From: Zemynaea arenosa
GTDB taxonomy: Bacteria; Pseudomonadota; Gammaproteobacteria; Burkholderiales; Burkholderiaceae_D
Reading direction: 5' to 3'
NCBI RefSeq assembly: GCF_004614185.1
Contig: NZ_SPVF01000142.1
Span: 1-64,000 of the forward strand
Length of the DNA: 64,000 bases
Shown here: positions 10,081 to 18,588 of the stretch, in pieces
Position numbering within the stretch: the first letter of the stretch is position 1
How the letters are laid out: each line of letters opens with the position of its first letter
Notes under the pieces: model-generated
Told to the model about the DNA's origin: nothing
The model's database searches: none
The model's input: the letters and a program-made list of their open reading frames with translations, nothing else
Position numbers and translations under genes: made by a program

Positions 10081-10961
10081 GCACACGGAAAGGCATTATC
10101 CTCGCGGGCGGCTCCGGCACCCGCCTGTACCCGATCACCATGAGCGTGTCGAAGCAGCTGCTGCCGATCTACGACAAGCCGATGATCTACTATCCCCTGA
10201 CCACGCTGATGCTGGCGGGGATCCGCGACATCTTGGTCATTTCGACGCCGCAGGACACGCCGCGCTTTACCGACCTGCTGGGCGACGGCAGCCAGTGGGG
10301 CCTGAATATCACCTACGCGGTGCAGCCATCGCCTGACGGCCTGGCGCAGGCTTTCCTGATCGGGCGGAATTTCGTGGGCAACAACCCATCGGCGCTGATC
10401 CTCGGCGATAACATCTACTACGGCCACAATCTGGACGCGAAACTGAATGACGCCAACGCGCGGACGGAAGGCGCCACCGTGTTCGCCTATCACGTGCTCG
10501 ATCCGGAGCGCTACGGCGTGGTGGAATTCGACGGCGGTCAGAAAGCCGTGTCGATCGAGGAGAAACCGGCCAAGCCGAAATCGAATTACGCGGTGACCGG
10601 GCTGTATTTCTACGACCAGCAGGTGTGCGATATCGCCGCGGCGATCAAGCCGTCAGCACGGGGCGAGCTGGAAATCACAGACGTCAACAAGACTTACCTG
10701 GAAATGAACCAGCTGCGGGTGGAAGTGATGGGTCGCGGCATGGCCTGGCTGGACACTGGCACCCACGAGTCGCTGCTGGACGCGTCCCAGTTCATCGCGA
10801 CGCTGGAAAAGCGGCAGGGCTTGAAGATCGCCGTGCCGGAAGAGATCGCCTACCGCAAGGGCTACATTTCCGCCGAAGCGGTGGCCAAGCTCGCCGAACC
10901 GCTGAAAAAGAACGGCTACGGCCAGTACCTGATGCGCGTGCTGCAGGATAAGGTGTTTTGA
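10077..10961 (+). CDS. rfbA: Glucose-1-phosphate thymidylyltransferase
   Basis: The 294-residue enzyme makes dTDP-glucose from dTTP and glucose-1-phosphate, the first step of the rhamnose pathway. The nucleotidyltransferase signature [22 protein letters not shown] and the allosteric-type C-terminus are present. The ATG at 10077 overlaps the rfbB stop; an upstream in-frame extension to 10005 lies within rfbB and is rejected. It is followed after 16 bases by rfbC. Confidence 0.97.
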   Translation: MSTRKGIILAGGSGTRLYPITMSVSKQLLPIYDKPMIYYPLTTLMLAGIRDILVISTPQDTPRFTDLLGDGSQWGLNITYAVQPSPDGLAQAFLIGRNFVGNNPSALILGDNIYYGHNLDAKLNDANARTEGATVFAYHVLDPERYGVVEFDGGQKAVSIEEKPAKPKSNYAVTGLYFYDQQVCDIAAAIKPSARGELEITDVNKTYLEMNQLRVEVMGRGMAWLDTGTHESLLDASQFIATLEKRQGLKIAVPEEIAYRKGYISAEAVAKLAEPLKKNGYGQYLMRVLQDKVF

Positions 10962-10977
10962 TGAAGGTGGGATTTTG

Positions 10978-11523
10978 ATGAAAGCGATTCCGACTGCCAT
11001 CCCCGAGGTCCTGATTTTCGAACCCCAGGTGTTCGGCGACGACCGCGGCTTCTTCTTCGAAAGCTTCAATGCGCGCACCTTCCGCGAATTGACCGGCATT
11101 GCCTGCGACTTCGTGCAGGATAACCACTCGAAGTCCGCGCGCAACGTGCTGCGCGGCCTGCATTACCAGATCGAGCAGACGCAAGGGAAGCTGGTGCGCG
11201 TCGTGTCCGGCGCGGTGTTCGACGTGGCCGTGGATATGCGCCGCAGCTCGCCGACCTTCGGCCAGTGGGTGGGGGTCGAGCTCTCCGCCGAGAACAAGCG
11301 GCAGCTGTGGATCCCGCCCGGGTTCGCCCACGGCTTCCTGGTCACGAGCGACAGCGCCGAGTTCTTGTACAAGACCACGGACTACTGGGCGCCCCAGCAT
11401 GAGCGCTCGCTGCTGTGGAACGACCCGGCCCTCGGCATCGAGTGGCCGCTGCAGGGCGAGCCGGTCCTGTCCGGCAAGGACGCGCAGGCCAAGCGGCTGG
11501 CCGATGCGGAAACCTTCGCATGA
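10978..11523 (+). CDS. rfbC: dTDP-4-dehydrorhamnose 3,5-epimerase
   Basis: The 181-residue cupin epimerase acts third in dTDP-rhamnose synthesis. Visible are the substrate-binding GFFFESFN, LRGLHYQ (active-site His) and SGAVFDVAVDMR. The ATG at 10978 follows a short G-rich stretch; a TTG three bases upstream is less likely. Its stop overlaps the rfbD start. Confidence 0.96.
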   Translation: MKAIPTAIPEVLIFEPQVFGDDRGFFFESFNARTFRELTGIACDFVQDNHSKSARNVLRGLHYQIEQTQGKLVRVVSGAVFDVAVDMRRSSPTFGQWVGVELSAENKRQLWIPPGFAHGFLVTSDSAEFLYKTTDYWAPQHERSLLWNDPALGIEWPLQGEPVLSGKDAQAKRLADAETFA

Positions 11524-12368
11524 AGATCCTGCTCACCGGCACCACCGGCCAGGTCGGCTACGAGCTGGAGCGCAGCCTGCAGCCGCTCGGCCAGGTGATC
11601 GCGGCGGACCGTGCCCGCATGGACTTGTGCAAGCTGGACCAGATTCGTGATGTCATCCGCGAGCTCAAACCGGATCTGATCGTCAATCCGGGCGCCTACA
11701 CCGCGGTCGACAAGGCCGAGTCGGAACCAGAGCTGGCCCGGCTGTGCAATGCCCAGGCGCCCGCAGTGATGGCCGAAGAAGCGCGCAAGATCGGCGCCGC
11801 TCTGGTGCATTACTCGACCGATTACGTCTTCGATGGCACCAAGCAGGGCGCTTATGTCGAGACCGACCCGGTGAACCCGGTCAACGTCTACGGCCAGACC
11901 AAGCTGGAAGGCGAGCAGGCCATTGCCGCCTCCGGCGCCCGTCACCTGATCCTGCGCACCAGTTGGGTGTACGGCATGCGCGGCAAGAACTTCCTGCTGA
12001 CCATGCTCCGCCTGGGCAAGGAGCGGGACGAACTGCGGGTGGTGGACGACCAGCACGGCGCGCCCACCTGGTCGCGCACCATCGCCGATACCACGGCGGC
12101 GGTGCTGGCGCAATCGCGCCAGGACGGCTGGTGGGACCAGCACAGCGGGATCTACCACCTGTCCGCCCGCGGCCAGACGAGCTGGTGCGGCTTCACCCGT
12201 GCCATCGTCGAGCAGGCGGGGCTGGCTTGCCGGGTCACCCCCATCGGCGCCGCCGACTACCCGACGCCGGCCCGGCGCCCGGCGAACTCGGTCATGAATG
12301 CGGACAAGCTCATGCGCCTGGCCGCGCTGCCGGACTGGGACGCCGCCCTGCGCCTCTGCCTCGCCTGA
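11520..12368 (+). CDS. rfbD: dTDP-4-dehydrorhamnose reductase
   Basis: The 282-residue reductase completes dTDP-L-rhamnose. It has the NADPH loop LLTGTTGQVG, STDYVFDG and the catalytic VYGQTKLEGE (YxxxK). The ATG at 11520 overlaps the rfbC stop (ATGA), so all four genes are coupled as rfbBACD. Downstream genes for a polyprenyl-phosphate sugar transferase suggest the rhamnose goes into O-antigen or exopolysaccharide. Confidence 0.96.
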   Translation: MKILLTGTTGQVGYELERSLQPLGQVIAADRARMDLCKLDQIRDVIRELKPDLIVNPGAYTAVDKAESEPELARLCNAQAPAVMAEEARKIGAALVHYSTDYVFDGTKQGAYVETDPVNPVNVYGQTKLEGEQAIAASGARHLILRTSWVYGMRGKNFLLTMLRLGKERDELRVVDDQHGAPTWSRTIADTTAAVLAQSRQDGWWDQHSGIYHLSARGQTSWCGFTRAIVEQAGLACRVTPIGAADYPTPARRPANSVMNADKLMRLAALPDWDAALRLCLA

Positions 12369-12439
12369 CGGCTTGCTTTTTATCGCGCGCCCGACGATTC
12401 AGCGACAAACCGAAGACATCGGGCGCGCGGCTCATCCGT

Positions 12440-12445
12440 TACAAT
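12440..12445 (+). promoter_or_regulatory. -10-like TACAAT ahead of the WecA-like gene
   Basis: A TACAAT hexamer lies 34 bases before the ATG at 12480. No convincing -35 is visible, so this is a weak call. The same hexamer at the same distance precedes plsC and the phosphomannomutase gene. Confidence 0.35.
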
Positions 12446-12479
12446 GCCGGCTTAGCTTTTCGGCACGCACCCATCCCTC

Positions 12480-13574
12480 ATGTTTTCCTTCCTCGTGAGT
12501 TTCATCACGTCGGCCCTGCTGACGGTTCTGGTCATTAAACACGCGAGGCTGCATGGACCGGCGCTGGACACCGACTTCGACGGTGTCCAGAAAGTGCATT
12601 CTCATCATGTGGCCCGAATTGGCGGGCTACCCATTTTCTTGGCGACCGTCCTGTCGGCCTGCATTTCCGTTTGGCGCCTGCCGGCGATCGCGGAATGGAT
12701 GTTTTATCTCCTGCTGTGCTCGGCTTTTGCTTTTTGTGGCGGAATTGCCGAGGATTACACAGGCCGGGTGAGCGCCGGAAAACGCCTGGTCTTGACAATG
12801 GCCGCCGCGGGACTAGGATTTTTCCTGCTTCAGGCTCAATGGATCCGAATCGACCTGCCCTTTACGACCATTTCATTTGCGTGGGCATGGCTGAGTTTGC
12901 CATTGACGATGCTGGCCGTTGCCGGAATTGCAAATGCAGTCAATATCATCGACGGATTTAACGGGCTGGCCGCGGTGGTGGTGATTTGCATGCTGGTGTC
13001 GCTCGGCTATGTGGCCCTGCAGGTGGGCGATTCGCAGGTGCTGATCGCGGCGCTTATGGTGGCGGGCGCGACGGCGGGCTTCCTGATCTGGAATTACCCG
13101 GTGGGCCTGATTTTCCTGGGCGATGGCGGGGCCTATTTCATCGGTTTCATGCTGGGAGAACTGGCCCTGCTGCTGGTGATGCGCAATCCCCAGGTGTCGA
13201 CCTGGTATGCAGCGCTGCTGCTGATTTATCCGGCTTTTGAAACGGTGTTTTCGGCATATCGGCGGGTGTTCGTGCGTGGGACCTCCCCGGCGGTCCCGGA
13301 TGGCATTCACCTGCACAGCCTGATTTTCCGGCGTATAGTCCAATGGGCTGTCGGCAGGAAAGAAGCGCGCGCCCTCATGCGCCGCAATTCGCTAACATCG
13401 CCGTACTTATGGCTGTTCTCGCTGATGGCCGTCATTCCGGCGACAATATTCTGGCGGCACACCGGGGTCCTGATTTTCTGCTGTTTATTGTTCGTCGTCA
13501 GTTATGTCTGGCTTTATGCGCGTATCGTTCGATTTAAAGCTCCACGCTGGATGATCATACGCAAGAAGGGCTAG
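12480..13574 (+). CDS. WecA/MraY-like undecaprenyl-phosphate glycosyl-1-phosphate transferase
   Basis: The 364-residue polytopic membrane protein belongs to glycosyltransferase family 4 of the MraY/WecA type, which loads a sugar-1-phosphate onto undecaprenyl phosphate. Visible are the cytoplasmic HSHHVARIGGLP loop, NIIDGFNGLA (acidic catalytic loop) and FLGDGGAYFIGF, separated by about ten hydrophobic segments. Following rfbBACD, it probably starts O-antigen or exopolysaccharide repeat assembly. By eye the gene is richer in A+T than its neighbours, which may reflect horizontal exchange of a surface-glycan gene. The donor sugar cannot be read from sequence. Confidence 0.9.
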   Translation: MFSFLVSFITSALLTVLVIKHARLHGPALDTDFDGVQKVHSHHVARIGGLPIFLATVLSACISVWRLPAIAEWMFYLLLCSAFAFCGGIAEDYTGRVSAGKRLVLTMAAAGLGFFLLQAQWIRIDLPFTTISFAWAWLSLPLTMLAVAGIANAVNIIDGFNGLAAVVVICMLVSLGYVALQVGDSQVLIAALMVAGATAGFLIWNYPVGLIFLGDGGAYFIGFMLGELALLLVMRNPQVSTWYAALLLIYPAFETVFSAYRRVFVRGTSPAVPDGIHLHSLIFRRIVQWAVGRKEARALMRRNSLTSPYLWLFSLMAVIPATIFWRHTGVLIFCCLLFVVSYVWLYARIVRFKAPRWMIIRKKG

Positions 13575-13644
13575 TAATTATTCGTGGTTGTAGTATATTG
13601 CGACAATTGGTGAGAATTCATTAATTAACCAACCTGAAGGAAAG

Positions 13645-13959
13645 ATGATGATCGATCTGTCGAATTTGTCTCTTGGTGATTTGCGCAATCTGCAAGACCA
13701 GATCAAGCAGGAAATGAAGAAGCGCGAGCACCAGGAAGTGGCAAAAGCCCGTGAACAGATTCTCGCCATCGCCCAGAGCGTGGGCATGCCGCTGAAGGAG
13801 CTGCTGGCGGCCAATCGCGGTGGCAAGGGCAGCACTGTCGCCGTCCGCTATCGCCATCCGGATAACGCGGGCCAGCAATGGACCGGCCGCGGCCGTCAGC
13901 CGAAGTGGGTCAAGGACTGGGTGGACAGCGGCAAATCGCTGGACAAACTGCGCGTGTGA
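13645..13959 (+). CDS. H-NS family nucleoid-associated protein
   Basis: The 104-residue protein has an N-terminal oligomerisation coiled coil (residues 8-45, LGDLRNLQDQIKQEMKK) and a C-terminal AT-hook-like DNA-binding domain with TGRGRQPKW. This matches the betaproteobacterial H-NS type (BpH3/Bv3F). Such proteins bind curved AT-rich DNA and silence horizontally acquired genes. The start is ATG 13645 or 13648, behind GAAGGAAAG. The leader (13575-13644) is AT-rich. It stands alone, ended by a strong hairpin terminator. Confidence 0.93.
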   Translation: MMIDLSNLSLGDLRNLQDQIKQEMKKREHQEVAKAREQILAIAQSVGMPLKELLAANRGGKGSTVAVRYRHPDNAGQQWTGRGRQPKWVKDWVDSGKSLDKLRV

Positions 13960-13984
13960 TTTTCCGGTCGATCTGACTGAATTC

Positions 13985-14014
13985 TCGGGGCCCCAGCGGG
14001 CCCCGAATGTTTTT
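13985..14014 (+). terminator. Rho-independent terminator after the H-NS gene
   Basis: A perfect 8-bp GC stem (CGGGGCCC 13986-13993 with GGGCCCCG 13998-14005), extended by one T-A pair, encloses a CAGC loop and is followed by ATGTTTTT. It lies 26 bases after the H-NS stop. Confidence 0.85.
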
Positions 14015-14065
14015 CTGGCCCCGGCACGCAAGCGGGTTGTCATTCCCACACGACCCGCTTGCCGC

Positions 14066-14071
14066 TACAAT
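14066..14071 (+). promoter_or_regulatory. -10-like TACAAT ahead of the phosphomannomutase gene
   Basis: TACAAT lies 32 bases ahead of the ATG at 14104, immediately after the H-NS terminator, where a new transcript must start. A TTGTCA 23 bases upstream is too far away for a standard -35. Confidence 0.35.
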
Positions 14072-14103
14072 CACCGGGTCTCGTACTTTCCCCGATCCCT
14101 CCC

Positions 14104-15486
14104 ATGCTTCCACTCTCTCCCTCGATCTTCAAGGCCTACGACATCCGCGGCGTCATCGGCAGCACGCTGGACGGCAGCGTCGCCAAAAAAATCGGCCACG
14201 CATTCGGCCTCGCGGCACTGAAGAAGGGCGAGAAAAAGGTGGTGATCGGGCGCGATGGCCGCCTGTCCGGCCCCGAGCTGGCCAGCGCGCTGGCGGACGG
14301 CCTGCAAAGCGCGGGCGTGGACGTAATCGACCTGGGCGTGGTCGCCACCCCGATGGTCTACTACGCGACCAATGTGCTGGATACGAAATCCGGCATCATG
14401 GTCACCGGCAGCCACAATCCCCCGAACTACAACGGCTTCAAGATGGTGCTGGCCGGCGAAGCGATCTACGGGGACGCCATCACGGGCCTGTACGACACCA
14501 TTCGCAGCCACGATGGCAGTACCGCCGTGGTGCGCGGCTCCTACGCCACCCATGACATTACCCAGGCCTACATCGACCGCATCCTCGGCGACGTGAAGAT
14601 CGCGCGCCCGATCAAGATCGCGGTCGACTGCGGGAACGGCGTGGCCGGTGCCTTCGCGCCCCAGCTGTTCCGTGGCATGGGTTGCGAGGTGATCGAGTTG
14701 TTCTGCGAAGTGGACGGCACCTTCCCCAACCACCACCCGGACCCGGCGCATCCTGAGAACTTGCAGGACCTGATCAACTGCCTGCGCGACACCGCCGCCG
14801 AAATCGGCATCGCCTTCGACGGCGATGGCGACCGTCTCGGCGTGGTCACCAAGGATGGCCACATCATCTACCCGGACCGCCAGATGATGCTGTTCGCGGC
14901 CGACGTATTGGAGCGCAATCCGGGCGCGCAGATCCTGTTCGACGTGAAGTGCACGCGCCACCTGGCGCCGTGGATCGCCAAACATGGCGGCCAGCCGCTG
15001 ATGTGGAAGACCGGGCACTCGCTGGTCAAGGCCAAGCTGAAGGAAACCGGCGCCCCGCTGGGCGGCGAAATGAGCGGCCATATTTTCTTCAAGGACCGCT
15101 GGTACGGCTTTGACGATGGCCTGTACTCCGGTGCGCGCATGATGGAACTGCTGACCCGCTACGAGCACCCGTCCGCGGTGCTGAACGCGCTGCCGCAGTC
15201 CGACAGCACGCCCGAGCTGCACCTGCATCTGGCCGAAGGCGAGAACTTCGAGCTGATGGACAAGCTGCGCGCCGGCGCGACCTTCCCCGGTTCGGAGCAG
15301 ATCATCACCATCGACGGCCTGCGCGTGGAATACCCGGACGGCTTTGGCCTGGCCCGCTCGTCCAACACCACCCCGGTGATCGTGATGCGCTTCGAGGCCG
15401 AGACGCCGGAAGCGCTGCGCCGCATCCAGGGCGAGTTCCGGCGCGTGATCGTGGCGGCCAAGCCAGACGCCAAGCTTCCGTTCTGA
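14104..15486 (+). CDS. Phosphomannomutase/phosphoglucomutase
   Basis: The 460-residue alpha-D-phosphohexomutase interconverts the 1- and 6-phosphates of mannose or glucose. Motifs in order: FKAYDIRG at the N-terminus, the phosphoserine loop VTGSHNPPNYNG, the Mg-binding AFDGDGDRLG, the sugar-binding GEMSGHIFF and a C-terminal phosphate-binding ARSSNTTP. It resembles AlgC/ManB and supplies sugar phosphates for LPS and exopolysaccharide. The ATG at 14104 gives the family N-terminus; 15 extra in-frame residues upstream are unlikely. It is followed after 15 bases by waaC. Confidence 0.95.
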   Translation: MLPLSPSIFKAYDIRGVIGSTLDGSVAKKIGHAFGLAALKKGEKKVVIGRDGRLSGPELASALADGLQSAGVDVIDLGVVATPMVYYATNVLDTKSGIMVTGSHNPPNYNGFKMVLAGEAIYGDAITGLYDTIRSHDGSTAVVRGSYATHDITQAYIDRILGDVKIARPIKIAVDCGNGVAGAFAPQLFRGMGCEVIELFCEVDGTFPNHHPDPAHPENLQDLINCLRDTAAEIGIAFDGDGDRLGVVTKDGHIIYPDRQMMLFAADVLERNPGAQILFDVKCTRHLAPWIAKHGGQPLMWKTGHSLVKAKLKETGAPLGGEMSGHIFFKDRWYGFDDGLYSGARMMELLTRYEHPSAVLNALPQSDSTPELHLHLAEGENFELMDKLRAGATFPGSEQIITIDGLRVEYPDGFGLARSSNTTPVIVMRFEAETPEALRRIQGEFRRVIVAAKPDAKLPF

Positions 15487-15501
15487 GGCATCGAGCCGAT
15501 T

Positions 15502-16464
15502 TTGAAAATCCTGCTGGTGCGCGTCTCCTCTCTCGGAGACGTGCTGCATAACCTCCCGATCGTGGCGGACATCCGCCGCCACTATCCCGACGCGGTCATC
15601 GACTGGGTGGTGGAGGAGGGCTACGTGAGCCTGGTCGGGCTCAATTCCAATGTCCGCAAGATCATCCCGTGGGGCCTGCGCCGCTGGCGCAAGAACCTGG
15701 GCGACGCGGCGACGCGCGCCGAGATCAAGGCCTTCTTCCGCACCCTCCGCGAAGAAACCTACGACTACGTGATCGATGCGCAGGGCCTGATCAAGACCGG
15801 CATCATCATGGCTTGTGCCCATGGCCGCAACAAGATCGGCTTTGCCAACGGCACCGAGACCTCGGGCTATGAAGGCGTCTCGCGCATTTTTCACACCAGG
15901 AGCTACGGCACGCCCAAGCGCGCGCACGCGGTCGAACGCGGGCGCCTGCTGGCCGCGCAAGCGCTGGGCTACCAATTGACGCAGCCCGCGGACTTCGGCC
16001 TGCCGCCGCCCAGCCGCGGCACCCGCCCGGCCTTCGTGCCTCCTGCCGACTACACTGTGTTCTTCCACGGGACCGCACGCGCCGCCAAGAAGTGGGCGGA
16101 CGCGAACTGGATCGCCGTTGGCCAGGCACTGGCGCCGATGCCGGTGCTGCTGCCCTGGGGCTCGGCGCAGGAGAAGCTGGACGCCGAGGCGCTGGCCGCG
16201 CAGCTGCCGAATGCGCGCGTGCTGCCCAAGCTGTCCATGGACGATGCGGTGCAGGTGGCCCGCTATGCCAGCCTGGCCATCGGCGTGGACACCGGCCTGA
16301 CCCACATCGCGGCGGCCTTTGTGCGCCCGACCATCGAGATCTATTGCGACTCGCCGCGCTGGAAGACCGAGGGCAACTGGTCGGACCGCATCATCAACCT
16401 GGGCGACAGTGGCGCCCCGCCGTCGGTGGACGACGTGCTGGCTGCGGTCCGCACGCTGCTCTGA
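15502..16464 (+). CDS. waaC: Lipopolysaccharide heptosyltransferase I
   Basis: The 320-residue GT9 enzyme adds the first heptose to Kdo2-lipid A. The N-terminal LVRVSSLGDVLHNLP is the family signature, and the C-terminal GVDTGLTHIAAA is the ADP-heptose site. It begins with a rare TTG start that directly precedes AAAATCCTG. It sits between the phosphomannomutase and waaA, two bases ahead of the latter. Confidence 0.95.
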   Translation: MKILLVRVSSLGDVLHNLPIVADIRRHYPDAVIDWVVEEGYVSLVGLNSNVRKIIPWGLRRWRKNLGDAATRAEIKAFFRTLREETYDYVIDAQGLIKTGIIMACAHGRNKIGFANGTETSGYEGVSRIFHTRSYGTPKRAHAVERGRLLAAQALGYQLTQPADFGLPPPSRGTRPAFVPPADYTVFFHGTARAAKKWADANWIAVGQALAPMPVLLPWGSAQEKLDAEALAAQLPNARVLPKLSMDDAVQVARYASLAIGVDTGLTHIAAAFVRPTIEIYCDSPRWKTEGNWSDRIINLGDSGAPPSVDDVLAAVRTLL

Positions 16465-16466
16465 TC

Positions 16467-17744
16467 ATGCGAACTGTGTATTCGACCGTATATTCGTTCA
16501 TGTGGTGGCTGGCCCTCCCGCTGGTGCTGGGCCGCCTGTGGTGGCGCGGACGCAAGGAGCCGGGCTACCGCGCGCACTGGGCCGAGCGCCTTGGATTCTA
16601 TGGTGCCCGCCGTCAACCGCCGGGGCGCGCGATCTGGGTGCACGCCGTGTCGGTGGGCGAAACCCGCGCGGCCGAGCCGCTGGTCGATGCGCTGCTGCGC
16701 GCCTACCCGGACAGCCACATCGTGCTGACGCACATGACGCCGACCGGCCGCGCCACCGGCGCCAGCGTCTTCGCCAAGCATGGTGCGCGCGTGGTGCAGT
16801 CCTACCTGCCGTACGACACCGGCTTCATGGTCGGGCGTTTCATCCGCCACTTTGCGCCCGCGATCTGCATCTTGATGGAGACGGAGGTCTGGCCCAACCT
16901 GATCGCAGGCTGCGCGGCGCATGGCGTGCCGGTGGCGCTGGTGAACGCGCGGCTTTCCGAGCGTTCGCTGCGCCGCGGCCAGCGCTTCGGGCGCCTGATG
17001 GGCGACGCGGCGCGCGCCATCACCGTGGTCGCGGCGCAGACGGAGGCCGATGCGCAGCGTATCCGTTCACTCGGCGCGCCGCAGGTGGGCGTCACCGGCA
17101 GCATCAAATTCGACGTGGTCATCCCGGCGCAGGCGCTGGAGACGGGCGCCTGGCTGCGCGAGAGACTCGGCAAGCGTCATGTGCTGCTGTGCGCGAGCAC
17201 GCGCGAGGGCGAAGAGAATCTGATCCTGGATGCGTATGTGGGCGTGGACCCGGCGGTGCGCCCGCTGCTGCTGCTGGTGCCGCGCCACCCGCAGCGCTTT
17301 GACGAAGTGGCCATCCTGGTCGAGGCACGCGGCCTGTCGCTGGCGCGCCGCTCGCAGCTGCCCGGCGATGCTGCGGCTTTCGACGTGGTGCTGGGCGATT
17401 CGATGGGCGAGATGTTTGCGTACTACAGCGCCTGCGAGTGCGCCTACATCGGCGGGAGCTTGCTGCCGCTGGGCGGGCAGAACCTGATCGAGGCCTGCGC
17501 GTTGGGCAAGCCGGTGCTGGTCGGTCCGCACACCTTCAACTTTGCTCAGGCGACGGAAGATGCGCTTGCCGCAGGTGGTGCGGAACGCGTGCCGGATGCG
17601 CGCACGCTGATGTCCGAAGCCGTGCGCCTGCTCGGCGACCACGCGGCCCGTGAGGCCATGGGCCGCAACGCCGCCGCCTTCGCGGCCCAGCATCGCGGCG
17701 CCACCGCGCGCACGCTGGATCTGCTGCAGCCTTGGCTCAAGTAA
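16467..17744 (+). CDS. waaA: 3-deoxy-D-manno-octulosonic acid (Kdo) transferase
   Basis: The 425-residue GT30 enzyme transfers Kdo to lipid A precursors at the inner membrane. It has an N-terminal membrane anchor, WVHAVSVGET, the catalytic-region METEVWPNL and the C-terminal GGSLLPLGGQNLIE. The ATG at 16467 starts two bases after the waaC stop, so the pair is cotranscribed. Larger open frames reaching upstream into waaC are not supported. Confidence 0.96.
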   Translation: MRTVYSTVYSFMWWLALPLVLGRLWWRGRKEPGYRAHWAERLGFYGARRQPPGRAIWVHAVSVGETRAAEPLVDALLRAYPDSHIVLTHMTPTGRATGASVFAKHGARVVQSYLPYDTGFMVGRFIRHFAPAICILMETEVWPNLIAGCAAHGVPVALVNARLSERSLRRGQRFGRLMGDAARAITVVAAQTEADAQRIRSLGAPQVGVTGSIKFDVVIPAQALETGAWLRERLGKRHVLLCASTREGEENLILDAYVGVDPAVRPLLLLVPRHPQRFDEVAILVEARGLSLARRSQLPGDAAAFDVVLGDSMGEMFAYYSACECAYIGGSLLPLGGQNLIEACALGKPVLVGPHTFNFAQATEDALAAGGAERVPDARTLMSEAVRLLGDHAAREAMGRNAAAFAAQHRGATARTLDLLQPWLK

Positions 17745-17755
17745 GGGAGTGCCTC

Positions 17756-17992
17756 ATGTTCTTCTTCCTGCACCCGCGCAAGGTCACCTCGAACAAGGAG
17801 GTTGCGCTCAAAGTGGTGCAGGCGCGCACGGAGCAAAAGACGATTTCGGTCGATGCACCCGTGCTGGTGGTCGAGCGCGCGCTTAAGGACGGGTCTCGTC
17901 AAACACCGTCTGCTGCTCGGCCCACGCCGCATGCGCAGCCAGCGCTGGAAACGCCGCCGGCAGCACGGCCTCTCCCAGGTTCTGCTGCATAA
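17756..17992 (+). CDS. Small ORF after waaA, doubtful
   Basis: This 78-residue frame begins 11 bases after waaA behind AAGGGAGTGCCTC and starts with MFFFLHPRKV. The first 45 residues look protein-like (hydrophobic start, mixed polar region, VLVVERALKDG). The rest, rich in Pro and Ala, lies antisense to the end of the GST gene (overlap of about 110 bases). It could be a real small gene cotranscribed with waaA. I do not recognise a family. Confidence 0.35.
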   Translation: MFFFLHPRKVTSNKEVALKVVQARTEQKTISVDAPVLVVERALKDGSRQTPSAARPTPHAQPALETPPAARPLPGSAA

Positions 17993-18479
17993 AGCCCCAG
18001 GCCACGGCAGTGGTGATGGAGGCTTGGTCCAGGATGCCGCCAAACGGATGGCGCGCAATCTCGCTGTCCAGCGCGGACACCGCCGCCATCAATTGTTCCA
18101 TCACGCGCTGCGCCCACGGCTCGTACTGCAGTTCGCGCGGCCGCAGGTGGCGCTCCTGCACCACCTGGTTGACCTTCTCGCAGGCCGTTAGCGCGAGCCC
18201 GATCAGGCGCAGCGCGCGGCGCCGTTCGGCCGAACCATCCGGCAGCAGCGACTGGTCCGCGATGTGCTCCAGGTAGTCGATGATGAGGCTCGAATCCATC
18301 AGCACCATGCCGTCGTCGCACACCAGGGTCGGCGCTTTCACGACCGGATTGAAGACCTTGAACTGGTCATACCCGGACACGGTCGAGACCTGCTTCAGTT
18401 CGAAGTCCAGCTCCAGCAGCCGCAGGGTGATGGCGACGCGCCGCACGAAAGGGGAATCGAGCTTGCCGATCAGTTGCAT
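17883..18479 (-). CDS. Glutathione S-transferase family protein
   Basis: The 198-residue protein has an N-terminal thioredoxin-like GST domain (MQLIGKLDSPFVRRVAI, then KAPTLVCDDG and MDSSLIIDYLE, where D-S-S contacts the glutathione gamma-glutamyl group) and an all-helical C-terminal domain. The SPFVRR motif resembles the YfcF/YibF-like bacterial GSTs. The start at 18479 has a GGAG five bases upstream; the longer open frame to 18710 runs through the divergent peptidase promoter and is rejected. Substrate unknown. Confidence 0.88.
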   Translation of the reverse strand: MQLIGKLDSPFVRRVAITLRLLELDFELKQVSTVSGYDQFKVFNPVVKAPTLVCDDGMVLMDSSLIIDYLEHIADQSLLPDGSAERRRALRLIGLALTACEKVNQVVQERHLRPRELQYEPWAQRVMEQLMAAVSALDSEIARHPFGGILDQASITTAVAWGFMQQNLGEAVLPAAFPALAAHAAWAEQQTVFDETRP

Positions 18480-18588
18480 GAGGTCTCCGTGTCGTTCGCA
18501 AAACCTCATCATAGGCGATGACCAGCCAATCCGCTCCAGCTCTGCTAATCTAGCGTTTTTCACGCTTTGATAAAAACGGAGAACACGC

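Noticed and set aside
14071-16305. 744-residue antisense frame over the mutase and waaC genes
   Set aside because: Codon-bias shadow; the sense strand encodes two clear families throughout.
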